NCBI RefSeq assembly: GCF_008123425.1
Contig: NZ_VSSS01000047.1
Location: 1-59,433, forward strand
Length of the DNA: 59,433 nucleotides
Reading direction: 5' to 3'
From: Bradyrhizobium rifense
Lineage (GTDB): Bacteria; Pseudomonadota; Alphaproteobacteria; Rhizobiales; Xanthobacteraceae
Within the stretch, counting starts at the first letter, position 1, and every line of letters starts with the position of its first letter. The notes under the pieces were generated by a model. That model was given only the letters and a program-made list of their open reading frames with translations. It was not told where the DNA came from and searched no databases. Positions 33,240 through 41,071 of the stretch are shown here, in pieces. Both the position numbers and the translations under genes were made by a program.

Positions 33240-34610
33240 CTAATAAGTCAGTTCGGCAACCGCAATCCTGTTCTCGGATGCCGGCCAGGCGCGTGCCACA
33301 ATTCGTTCTTCGTTGAACTGGGCCACGACGTGACGCCCGACCTCGCTGGCCGGAAGGCGCAGGGTTGCTGCCGCATCCGTGGGTACGCCCGGATGGACGT
33401 CGGCAGGCTCCTGGCCGTCGAACAGGATAGTGTCGCGCGGCAGACCGAAATAGCCGCGCGGACGCGACATGATCACGACCGCACCGGCGTCCTTGTCCGC
33501 GGGAATGAACGGGCGCGCGGCGCGCAAATGCACGACGTCGGAGGAGCGCGGGAAGGGCGAGCGGTAGAAATGTGTGATCGGGGCGTCCGGCGAGGTCAGG
33601 ACGATCTCGAGCGGCGAGGTGGAATCGACCGTGGCCGGGCCCCAGCGGCCGTCGGCGCCGGTCGTCGCGCGATGCACCACATCGCCCCTGCGCTCGCCGC
33701 TCTCGCGGTCGACATAGTTGATCTCCACCACCGCCCCGGCCACGGGGCGGTTGGTCGGTACGCCGTCCACCGCGCCCGTAACCAATCCGCCAATGCGAAC
33801 GGTCTGCTCCGGCGTGATCGCAATGCGTGCAGGCTCGCGACCGGCGATGAACTTGTAGATCTCGCGGAAGGCGCGCGGGTGATACGCCGTCTCGCGATGG
33901 TCGATCGTGCCGAGCACGAGATTGGTCGCGCCCTTCAATTCCGGCCCCTCGAAGGTGACATTGGTCGGCACGCCCGGCTTGCCCATGAAGCGGCCGTCGG
34001 GTTGTGCATATTTGTCCATGCCGTCGCTGCGCAAAGTAAGGAAAGCCGTGCCCGGCGTCACCTCGCTGTCGCCGCCGTTCAGGCCGCGCAGAAAGGCGCC
34101 GCGTCCGTTGAACTCGCTGCCAAGGAGATCATCGAGCGCAAACACGCCGTGATTGGGCGTGCCGCACAGGATCGCGTGACTGACATCGCCGGCGCCGCCG
34201 TTCTTGATGACGTTGCGGATCGAGTTGCCGCCGCGCGAATTGCCGACCAGCGCGACGCGCGCCGCACCGGTGCGGCGCTTCAGCTCGGTAATAGCGGCGG
34301 CAAGCTCGCGGCGCTGATCCTCGGTCGAGGAGCGGTTGGCCTGCTCGACCGTATCGTCGGTGCGCGCGGTGGGATTGGTGAAATTGATCGCCATCATGCG
34401 GTCACGCGCGATGCCGTTGGATTCCATCCGCCACAATGTCGTCATCCAGAGCGCGTCGTAGTCGCCATTGCCATGGACGAACAGGATCGGCGGCACTTCA
34501 GGGTTTGCGGCCGCGGACGGCGCTTGCGCCAGCGCATCGTTGCGGAAGCTCGCGACCGCGAAAGCCAGGCTACCCGCACCCTGCAGGATCGTCCGTCGTG
34601 ACAGCTTCAT
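33240..34610 (-). CDS. Tat-exported alpha/beta hydrolase
   Basis: A 456-residue protein. MKLSRRTILQGAG is a twin-arginine signal, followed by a hydrophobic stretch and an ALAQ cleavage-like site. The hydrolase core has ILFVHGNGDYDALW (oxyanion-hole region) and the nucleophile elbow VALVGNSRGGNS, with Ser in GNSRG. A beta-rich C-terminal half (about 260-456) looks like an extra accessory domain. The family resembles lipases of the triacylglycerol type. The ATG at 34610 is preceded by GGAGGACCAG, a strong ribosome binding site, so I use it instead of 34643. It is the first gene of the run with P450 and cyclase. Confidence 0.85.
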   Translation of the reverse strand: MKLSRRTILQGAGSLAFAVASFRNDALAQAPSAAANPEVPPILFVHGNGDYDALWMTTLWRMESNGIARDRMMAINFTNPTARTDDTVEQANRSSTEDQRRELAAAITELKRRTGAARVALVGNSRGGNSIRNVIKNGGAGDVSHAILCGTPNHGVFALDDLLGSEFNGRGAFLRGLNGGDSEVTPGTAFLTLRSDGMDKYAQPDGRFMGKPGVPTNVTFEGPELKGATNLVLGTIDHRETAYHPRAFREIYKFIAGREPARIAITPEQTVRIGGLVTGAVDGVPTNRPVAGAVVEINYVDRESGERRGDVVHRATTGADGRWGPATVDSTSPLEIVLTSPDAPITHFYRSPFPRSSDVVHLRAARPFIPADKDAGAVVIMSRPRGYFGLPRDTILFDGQEPADVHPGVPTDAAATLRLPASEVGRHVVAQFNEERIVARAWPASENRIAVAELTY

Positions 34611-34747
34611 CTGGTCCTCCCCGGTAAAACCATGACTTTGCACTGCTTATAGCGGTCTAACCACTGGACAGCGAAGGACTTTCGCAGGCATCACTGAACC
34701 TGCCGGAATCATCGAAGCCATTTCGGCCAGAGGACTTGGAAGGGGAT

Positions 34748-36442
34748 ATGACCGAGCAGACGAACCGTCAGAGACGTGCCGCCGACGGCATCACGGCCCC
34801 CCTGCGGTACACAATATTCCGGCGCATCTGGCTCGCCAGCCTGCTTTCCAATCTCGGTCTCCTGATCCAGGGCGTGGGCGCGGCCTGGGCGATGACGCAG
34901 ATGGCGGCCTCCGCCGACAAGGTCGCGCTGGTGCAGACCGCCCTGATGCTGCCGATCATGCTGATCTCGATGCCGGCCGGCGCCATCGCCGACATGTATG
35001 ACCGGCGCATCGTGACCCTCGTCGCACTCATGATCGCGCTGACCGGTGCATCCGCACTCACGATCCTGGCCGGGCTCAAGCTCATCGCCCCGGAATCGTT
35101 GCTGGCCTTCTGCTTCGTCGTCGGCAGCGGCAATGCGCTGTTCGGACCGGCCTGGCAGTCCTCCGTCAGCGAGCAGGTGCCGCCCGAAGCCCTGCCGTCG
35201 GCCGTCGCGCTGAACGGCATCAGCTACAACATCGCTCGCAGCTTCGGTCCCGCAGTGGGCGGCGTCATCGTCGCCGCGCTCGGCGCGGTCGCGGCGTTTG
35301 CCTGCAATGCGATCCTCTATCTGCCGCTCTTGGTGGTGCTGCTGCTCTGGCGACGCGCGGTCGAACCCTCGCGACTGCCGCGGGAGAAACTCAATCGCGC
35401 GATGGTGTCGGGCTTCCGCTACATCACCAATTCGCCGCCGATCAAGATCGTGCTGCTGCGTACGCTGGTGATGGGCCTGATCGGCGGCGCCGTGATGGCG
35501 CTGATGCCGCTGGTCGCGCGCGATCTGCTGCATGGCGGCGCGCAAACCTACGGCATCATTCTGGGCGCGTTCGGCATGGGCGCCGTGGTCGGCGCACTCA
35601 ATATTCACGAATTGCGCAAGCGCATGAGCGGCGAGGCGGCGATCCGCGCCTGCACGATCTCGATGGCGTTTGCGATGGCCGCGATTGCCCTGAGCACCGA
35701 GCCGGTGCTGACCGCGGCCGCGCTGGTGCTGGCCGGCGCAGTCTGGATGGCCGCGGTGGCGCTGTTCAACATCGGCGTGCAGCTTTCGGCGCCGCGGTGG
35801 GTCGCGGGACGCTCGCTCGCAGCGTTCCAGGCCTCGATTTCCGGTGGCATCGCAATCGGCGCGTGGGGCTGGGGTCATCTCACCGACTATGCCGGCGTCG
35901 AGGTCGCGCTGCTGACCGCGGCGGGTCTGATGCTGGTCTCGCCGGTGCTCGGCATCTGGCTGACGATGCCACGGGTCGGCGCCCGCAACGAGGACGCGGA
36001 TGTGCTGGCCGATCCCGAGGTCAAGCTGTCACTGACCGGACGCAGCGGACCGCTGGTGGTGGAGATCGAATATCGCGTCGCCCAGGAGAACGCGCGCGCC
36101 TTCCACAATGTGATGCAGGACGTGCAGCTGTCGCGGCAACGCAACGGCGCCTATGGCTGGTCGATCGCGCGCGACATCGCCGATCCGGAATTGTGGACCG
36201 AGCGCTATCACTGCCCGACCTGGTTCGATTATCTGCGCCAGCGCAACCGTTCGACCCAGTCAGAACGCGCGCTGCATCAGCAAGCGATCGATTTTCACAT
36301 CGGCGCCGATCCGGTGCGGATCCGCCGCATGCTAGAGCGGCCGTTCGGCTCGGTGCGGTGGAATGAAGGGACGCCGGACCGCGCCAGTGCCGAGGTCCTG
36401 CCGGTGGTCGCGACCGCGGCGGGAAGCAGCATCGCTCGCTAG
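34748..36442 (+). CDS. MFS transporter with a C-terminal ferredoxin-like domain
   Basis: A 564-residue protein. About 410 residues form an MFS efflux protein of the enterobactin-exporter (EntS)/transmembrane-secretion-effector type, with about 12 helices and loops such as ADMYDRRIVTLVAL. The last 140 residues (from about 430) form a soluble domain resembling antibiotic-biosynthesis-monooxygenase (ABM)-like ferredoxin folds, with LVVEIEYRVAQENARAFH and WTERYHCPTWFDYL. This fusion is known in the family. It probably exports a small hydrophobic compound. An AGGGGAT stretch precedes the ATG. It is transcribed away from the hydrolase gene and converges with a Cys-rich gene. Confidence 0.85.
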   Translation: MTEQTNRQRRAADGITAPLRYTIFRRIWLASLLSNLGLLIQGVGAAWAMTQMAASADKVALVQTALMLPIMLISMPAGAIADMYDRRIVTLVALMIALTGASALTILAGLKLIAPESLLAFCFVVGSGNALFGPAWQSSVSEQVPPEALPSAVALNGISYNIARSFGPAVGGVIVAALGAVAAFACNAILYLPLLVVLLLWRRAVEPSRLPREKLNRAMVSGFRYITNSPPIKIVLLRTLVMGLIGGAVMALMPLVARDLLHGGAQTYGIILGAFGMGAVVGALNIHELRKRMSGEAAIRACTISMAFAMAAIALSTEPVLTAAALVLAGAVWMAAVALFNIGVQLSAPRWVAGRSLAAFQASISGGIAIGAWGWGHLTDYAGVEVALLTAAGLMLVSPVLGIWLTMPRVGARNEDADVLADPEVKLSLTGRSGPLVVEIEYRVAQENARAFHNVMQDVQLSRQRNGAYGWSIARDIADPELWTERYHCPTWFDYLRQRNRSTQSERALHQQAIDFHIGADPVRIRRMLERPFGSVRWNEGTPDRASAEVLPVVATAAGSSIAR

Positions 36443-36451
36443 CAGTAGTCT

Positions 36452-36667
36452 TTACTGCCCGTGATCCGTCAGCACCTTGTCGCAGGCCTTGCTCAGCTTG
36501 GTGCGGTTCTGCTTCAGGCACGCGAGCACGGCGCTATCGCCATTATTCATCACGGCGCGGCAATGACGCGTGACGTCGCGCGCGCAGGCGTCGTGGCCGG
36601 GCTGCTGCTGCGCTGACGCGCCGGATGCGCACAGAACCAAAGAAACAATGAAAAGAAATCTGGTCAT
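36452..36667 (-). CDS. Small secreted cysteine-rich protein
   Basis: A 71-residue protein with a signal peptide of about 20 residues (ending ASAQQ). The mature part has four cysteines in the pattern C-x7-C-x13-C-x11-C, which is shared by the 107-residue protein at 36851-37174. The spacing suits a small two-disulfide, GLG1-like cysteine-rich repeat. Function unknown. It converges with the MFS gene, with 9 bases between stops. Confidence 0.8.
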   Translation of the reverse strand: MTRFLFIVSLVLCASGASAQQQPGHDACARDVTRHCRAVMNNGDSAVLACLKQNRTKLSKACDKVLTDHGQ

Positions 36668-36780
36668 CGCATCGTGCCTCGTACCCGGAAGATGTGCGGG
36701 CGAAGCTAGTGCGACGGTCCCTTAGCCGCAACGGCTTTATTGGCAGGCAGACTTTGCAGGCTGATTGGCGCCGCCGCGTG

Positions 36781-36801
36781 GCCCCGGCTTGACGCCGGGG
36801 C
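36781..36801. repeat. GC-rich hairpin between the two Cys-rich genes
   Basis: GCCCCGG (36781-36787) pairs with CCGGGGC (36795-36801) around a CTTGACG loop. There is no T-run. It lies between the stop of the 107-residue gene and the start of the 71-residue gene, both on the minus strand. Confidence 0.4.
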
Positions 36802-36850
36802 ACATCGCGAGGGGAGCTAACCGACGCAACGACGCTATCGTTGCGCGCTC

Positions 36851-37174
36851 TTATTGACCGTCCTGGGCGTCAGCGACCTTGCGTGAGGCGCCCTTGGCGA
36901 GGTCCTTGTCCATCACCGCGCGGCAGCCGGCGCTCAGATCCGAACGATGCTTCATCATGCACGCGGTGATCTTCGGGATGTTGGGGATCTCCGACGAGCA
37001 CAGGCGGAAGGCGTCGCCGGTGCACTGCTGCTGCGCTTCGGCCGAGAAGGCGAAGCTCGAGGTGGTCGAGATGATCGAGACGATGGCGGCAAAGCCCAGA
37101 GCCAGGCTGGTGTCGCGGATCTTTGCAGTCAAGGACTTGAAAGAGAAAGACTTGGAAGAGAAAGACTTGGTCAT
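36851..37174 (-). CDS. Secreted cysteine-rich protein with an SF/KS repeat N-terminus
   Basis: A 107-residue protein. Its first residues form a short Ser/Phe/Lys repeat (SFSSKSFSFKSL) encoded by a small tandem DNA repeat, followed by a hydrophobic signal segment (about 24-46, ending SAEA) and a mature part with four cysteines in the pattern C-x7-C-x12-C-x11-C. This pattern matches the 71-residue neighbour, so both may be paralogues. The frame stays open to 37297, but ATG 37174 has GGGAG six bases upstream. Two CRP-like sites lie 79-124 bases upstream of this start. Confidence 0.8.
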   Translation of the reverse strand: MTKSFSSKSFSFKSLTAKIRDTSLALGFAAIVSIISTTSSFAFSAEAQQQCTGDAFRLCSSEIPNIPKITACMMKHRSDLSAGCRAVMDKDLAKGASRKVADAQDGQ

Positions 37175-37252
37175 TTGAAGCTCCCATTGGCACCGCCGGA
37201 GCGGGGCCCGTTGTTGATGGGAACTACGATGCTCCACCAAAACAGTTTCCAC

Positions 37253-37268
37253 TGTGATGATGGTCACG
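37253..37268. promoter_or_regulatory. CRP-type operator 1
   Basis: TGTGATGATGGTCACG fits TGTGA-N6-TCACG, a near-consensus cAMP-CRP site. It lies in the divergent region between the Cys-rich gene (start 37174) and the deacetylase gene (start 37428). Its centre is 30 bp from the next site, about three helical turns. Confidence 0.55.
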
Positions 37269-37282
37269 GGCGGCTCCCCCTC

Positions 37283-37298
37283 CGTGACCTCGGTCACT
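37283..37298. promoter_or_regulatory. CRP-type operator 2
   Basis: CGTGACCTCGGTCACT contains the symmetric core GTGAC-CTCG-GTCAC, that is GTGA-N6-TCAC. It lies in the same divergent region as the site at 37253. Confidence 0.5.
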
Positions 37299-37427
37299 TT
37301 GGCGCACCCGCCTGAAATTCCTCCGCAACCGCTGTCGTGTTGGTGTCACGTTAACTCTTCCTTCGCATTAATGGCCGGGCGCGCGGGAAATTCCGCTGGT
37401 TTGGTTGCGTATTTGGAAAGAGTAGCG

Positions 37428-38483
37428 ATGCGTAATGCGTTGGGCCTGATGTTGGCCAGTGTCCTCGCGGCGGTCCTGATCGCCGGAGGTTGGTACTTTT
37501 ATTCCTCGCGCGCCGACCAGGGCGCCCCCAAGACAACAGACGCCCGTGCCGCCGATCCACTGCCGGCGAAGCTCGCCGCCAAGGACGACGTCGAGACCAC
37601 TGCGGCGATCGCGGGCAAGCCCGCTGCTGTTGCCGCCGCACCGGCGCCCGCACCGGCGGTGGCACCGGTTCAGCAGACGGCGACCTGCACCAACCCGAAT
37701 GCATTGGGCGTCTCGCGCGTGGTCGAAATCGACACGACCGGCGGTCCGGGCTTCGGCTTCGAGCAGTTCAAGCAGTTTGATTTTCTCGCCGACAAGGAGG
37801 TCGTGCTGACCTTCGACGACAGTCCGTGGCCGCACAACACGCCGGCCGTGCTGAAGGCGTTGGCCGATGAATGCACCAAGGGCCTGTTCTTCTCGGTCGG
37901 CAAGCACGCCACCTGGCATCCGGAAATCCTGCGCCAGGTTCTAGCCCAGGGCCACACGGTGGGCACGCACACCTGGTCGCACGTCAATCTCAACGGCAAG
38001 AAGATGACGGAGCAGCAGGCCAAGGACGAGATCGAGAAGGGCTTTAGTGCGGTGAAATGGGCGCTCGGCACCAATCCGTCGCCGTTCTTCCGCTTCCCGC
38101 AGCTTCAGCAGAATCCGGCGCTCGTCAGCTATCTCGGCAGCCGCAACGTCGGAATTTTCTCGACCGACCTCGACTCCTTCGATTTCCGCAAGGAGAGCAC
38201 GCCGGACAAGATCATCAGCAATGTGATGACCAAGCTCGACAAGCTCGGCAAGGGCATCGTCCTGATGCACGACTTCCAGAAGCGCACCGGCGAAGCGCTG
38301 CCGACGCTGCTCGCGCGCCTCAAGGCCGGCGGCTACAAGATCGTGCAGATCAAGGCGAAGACGACGTTCGACTCGCTGCCTGAGTATGACGAAGCGGTGC
38401 TCAAGGAGCTGAAAGTGCCCGCGTCCAATGCGACGAACGCGCGCCCGGTCTCGAGCGTGGTGCAGACGGTCTCGCAGCGCTAA
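37428..38483 (+). CDS. NodB-type polysaccharide deacetylase
   Basis: A 351-residue protein with an N-terminal signal anchor (about 5-25) and an Ala/Pro-rich linker to about residue 85. The deacetylase domain has the family motifs in order: TFDDSPWPHNTP (motif 1, catalytic Asp), GTHTWSH (motif 2, metal-binding His pair), FFRFPQ (motif 3), STDLDSFDF (motif 4) and IVLMHDF (motif 5). It removes acetyl groups from N-acetylglucosamine polymers such as peptidoglycan or exopolysaccharide in the periplasm. The frame is open to 37254; ATG 37428 has GGAAAGAG before it and the anchor right after it. Its promoter region holds two CRP-like sites. Confidence 0.9.
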   Translation: MRNALGLMLASVLAAVLIAGGWYFYSSRADQGAPKTTDARAADPLPAKLAAKDDVETTAAIAGKPAAVAAAPAPAPAVAPVQQTATCTNPNALGVSRVVEIDTTGGPGFGFEQFKQFDFLADKEVVLTFDDSPWPHNTPAVLKALADECTKGLFFSVGKHATWHPEILRQVLAQGHTVGTHTWSHVNLNGKKMTEQQAKDEIEKGFSAVKWALGTNPSPFFRFPQLQQNPALVSYLGSRNVGIFSTDLDSFDFRKESTPDKIISNVMTKLDKLGKGIVLMHDFQKRTGEALPTLLARLKAGGYKIVQIKAKTTFDSLPEYDEAVLKELKVPASNATNARPVSSVVQTVSQR

Positions 38484-38504
38484 GCGCGTCAGGTTTCGAC
38501 AAGC

Positions 38505-38538
38505 AAAATGGCCAGGCTCAGCCCGGCCATTTCATTTT
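38505..38538 (+). terminator. Terminator after the deacetylase gene
   Basis: AAATGGCC (38506-38513) pairs with GGCCATTT (38525-38532) around an AGG...CCC-containing inner loop, then TCATTTTG follows. It lies 22 bases after the stop and just before the convergent gene's stop at 38555, so it may serve both. Confidence 0.65.
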
Positions 38539-38554
38539 GAGAGCGTCACGCCGC

Positions 38555-38929
38555 TTACCAATAGATGCCGTGGCGGTGCAGCTCGGCGATGATGCGGCCT
38601 TCGGTCCACCGTTTGTGTTTGGACTTGTCGGCCTTCGCCGTCGTCTTCGGCGCAGGCTTGCCCGTCGTGACCGGCGCTGGCGCCGTCGTTGTCGTGGTCG
38701 CGGCGGGAGCAGTCGCCACTGCCGGCGCGGCAGCCGGGATCGCCGGCGGGCGGTCGACATATTTCGGCGGTTCGACCACCGGGGCAACTTCGCTGATTTG
38801 CGTGGTCGGGGTGGTGGTTGTGGTGGTTTGCGGAGCGGCCGTTGCCGTGGACAATGACAGGCTGCGGTCACCTGCCTGGGCAGATGCAGACACCAGAACC
38901 ACGGCGGCAACCAGAATGATCTTGCGCAT
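38555..38929 (-). CDS. Secreted Thr/Pro-rich protein of unknown function
   Basis: A 124-residue protein with a signal peptide of about 19 residues (ending SAQAG). A low-complexity Thr/Pro/Ala region runs from about 30 to 100. A short basic C-terminal part (from about 100) includes KHKRWTEGRIIAELHRHGIYW, which is the only compositionally normal segment and probably the functional one. GGGGAGATTTCAC gives a good ribosome binding site. A CRP-like site lies at 38987-39002, about 60-70 bases upstream. I recognise no family. Confidence 0.7.
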   Translation of the reverse strand: MRKIILVAAVVLVSASAQAGDRSLSLSTATAAPQTTTTTTPTTQISEVAPVVEPPKYVDRPPAIPAAAPAVATAPAATTTTTAPAPVTTGKPAPKTTAKADKSKHKRWTEGRIIAELHRHGIYW

Positions 38930-38986
38930 GTGAAATCTCCCCGTGTTTGTGTGACGGGGACAGTACGGGAGAGCCGCGCGAGGTTA

Positions 38987-39002
38987 TGTGATAGAAATCA
39001 CG
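38987..39002. promoter_or_regulatory. CRP-type operator 3
   Basis: TGTGATAGAAATCACG carries the core GTGAT-AGAA-ATCAC, the canonical CRP form TGTGA-N6-TCACA with one end base changed. The G before TGAT distinguishes it from FixK/FNR sites (TTGAT). It is centred about 65 bases before the ATG of the Thr/Pro-rich gene at 38929, in the range of activator sites. Confidence 0.55.
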
Positions 39003-39102
39003 CAGACGGCCGTCCCCGATTTCAGCAACGCATCGCAGTGACACACGCGTCGAGCGCGATCACGCAGGAAGCTTGCTTGTGGCGGTCGGATGAATGAAGC
39101 GC

Positions 39103-39178
39103 TGGTGCCGCAAGAGGGACTCGAACCCCCGACCCCGTCATTACGAATGACGTGCTCTACCAGCTGAGCTATTGCGGC
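39103..39178 (-). tRNA. tRNA-Thr (anticodon CGT)
   Basis: Read on the minus strand, the acceptor stem is GCCGCAA with TTGCGGC, then the D-arm GCTCAGCTGGTAGAGC, the anticodon arm CGTCA-TTCGTAA-TGACG (anticodon CGT) and the T-arm GGGGG-TTCGAGT-CCCTC. ACCA is encoded. It reads ACG threonine codons. Its anticodon arm is nearly the same as that of tRNA-Ala(CGC) at 26681. Confidence 0.95.
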
Positions 39179-39277
39179 GAACCCTGCCGGGCCTGGGCGA
39201 TGCCGGCCCCGATACGCGCGCTCCTGATATCGGGCATGGCCCGAATTGGCAAGGACAAGCGGCAGGCGAAATGGGCC

Positions 39278-41023
39278 TTACGCGCCCCAGCGGGACCAGA
39301 ATCCGCGCCAACCGCCGGCCTGGGCCTTGGGCTTGCCGATTTGTTCCGTAAATTCATCGGTGGGGCCGTCGTCATCGATGCCGGGATCATCCGGCGCGCG
39401 AACGATCGGGATGACGGCCTGGATCGGCGCCTGTGTCGGCTTGCCGAGGTCGGCACGGGTCCGGAACACCGGGGTTGCCGCCACCGGCGATGATTCGGCG
39501 GCCTCAGGGGCCGGATTGACCGGCTCGGCAGGCGCCACCACCGGATCTTCCTTGACCGCGGGGGGCGCGTTGTCCTGCGCGGCCGGAGCAGCGGCCGGGG
39601 TCTCGACCGGCGCGATCACGGCCGGTTCCACCGGCGCCTCGCTGGCCACGGTCACCCGCTTCGGCGGCGGGGCCGCGAGCATGGCTTCCTCGAAGGCCGA
39701 GGACTCGATCATCGTGCCCTTGTCCGAGGGCAGGCTCGCCACCGGCGTCTGCCACTGGAACGCGTCGAGCCGGCCAGTGACCGGGGAGACCGGACGCCAG
39801 CGGTCGCTGACATAGCCGTCCGCGGTCCAGGCCGGGTCGTGACGGGCGCGGACCGCACGCAAGGTCCAGGCGCGGGCACGGCCGCCATCGCCGTGCTCGG
39901 TGCGTTCGAGCTCGGCCATCAACAGCGCCACGCGCTGGGTCGGATCATTGACGTAAGGCGTCAGTACCGCGCGCGCGCGGGCGAACTCGGACGCATCGAT
40001 CGCGGCACGCGCGATCGCAAGCTGTCCCTCGACATGGCCGGCCTTGTCCGCCGGCGTTTTCGCCGCGAGCGTCTCGACTCGCTGCAAACGCTGCCGCGCT
40101 GCATCGCCGAGTTTGACATGCGCATAGGCGTCCGCAAGATCGGGATGCGGATTGGCGAGCCAGGCAGCCTCGACCAGTTTCATGGCGCGGCGCACCTGAT
40201 GCGCCTCGCTCTCGAATTTCGCGGCGAGCACCGCCGCCGGCACCAGCGTCGGCGCGAGCTTGACGGCTTCCATCACGCTCTCGCGCGCGACATCACGGTC
40301 CATCGTCTCCAATTCCAGTGCGCGCGCCGTCAGCAGCACGCCGCGCTGCCGGCGGTAGCCCCGCTTGTCGATCAGGCCCGCGGACAGATTCGAATCCAGG
40401 ATCGCGAGCGCGCCGCTCCAGTCGCCGCGCGCACAGCGGAAGCCGAGCACCGCATGCGAGGCCCAGGTCGAGGACGGCGACAGCTTGATCGCTTCCTCCG
40501 CGATCATCACGGCGCCGACCGCATCGTCTGCGCGCTGCGCCTCGATGAACAGGCCGCGCAGGCCGAGCAGCCGCGTATCCTCGCGCTCGGCCATGGCGCG
40601 GAAGGCGTGCTGCGCCTCGTCGCGATTGCCGTCGAGCTGGGCCGATTGCGCATGCAGAAGGAGCGCGAGCGGATCGTTCGGCGCGTGCCGCCGCGCCGCT
40701 TCGGCATGACGGCGGGCAAGCGCCATGTCGCCATGGCCGATCGCGAGCAGGCCGTGGGTGATGGCGTGGCGGCCGCGGGCGTGACGCTTCTCATGGTGGC
40801 GGCGGCGCATCCGCCCCGGTGCGCGCCAGATCACCGTCAGGAGGCTCCAGAGCAAGACGATCAGGACTGCGAATATGCCGAGGCAGAGCACGAACACCGG
40901 AATGCTCGGTGAGGCCCGAAAACCGCCCCAGGTCAGCACGACATCGCCGGGCTGATCGGCAACCCAGGCCGCGCCGGCGCCTGCGAGCGCAATCAGAACA
41001 AGGAAGAGAACGATGCGAAGCAT
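39278..41023 (-). CDS. HemY-family protein (haem biosynthesis-associated, TPR)
   Basis: A 581-residue inner-membrane protein. Two hydrophobic segments near the N-terminus (about 2-20 and 40-65) are followed by a helical TPR-like region to about 420 and a proline/alanine-rich, low-complexity C-terminal tail. The N-terminal HemY_N signature is visible around LVLIALAGAGAAWVADQPGDV. In proteobacteria this gene lies with hemD and a mitofilin-like gene, as here, but it is distinct from the protoporphyrinogen oxidase also called HemY; its exact role in haem synthesis is not defined. It begins 48 bases after the mitofilin-like stop. Confidence 0.87.
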   Translation of the reverse strand: MLRIVLFLVLIALAGAGAAWVADQPGDVVLTWGGFRASPSIPVFVLCLGIFAVLIVLLWSLLTVIWRAPGRMRRRHHEKRHARGRHAITHGLLAIGHGDMALARRHAEAARRHAPNDPLALLLHAQSAQLDGNRDEAQHAFRAMAEREDTRLLGLRGLFIEAQRADDAVGAVMIAEEAIKLSPSSTWASHAVLGFRCARGDWSGALAILDSNLSAGLIDKRGYRRQRGVLLTARALELETMDRDVARESVMEAVKLAPTLVPAAVLAAKFESEAHQVRRAMKLVEAAWLANPHPDLADAYAHVKLGDAARQRLQRVETLAAKTPADKAGHVEGQLAIARAAIDASEFARARAVLTPYVNDPTQRVALLMAELERTEHGDGGRARAWTLRAVRARHDPAWTADGYVSDRWRPVSPVTGRLDAFQWQTPVASLPSDKGTMIESSAFEEAMLAAPPPKRVTVASEAPVEPAVIAPVETPAAAPAAQDNAPPAVKEDPVVAPAEPVNPAPEAAESSPVAATPVFRTRADLGKPTQAPIQAVIPIVRAPDDPGIDDDGPTDEFTEQIGKPKAQAGGWRGFWSRWGA

Positions 41024-41071
41024 GACTATCCCTATACGCGCGGATTGTTGCGCGAATCTTATTGAGCAGGC

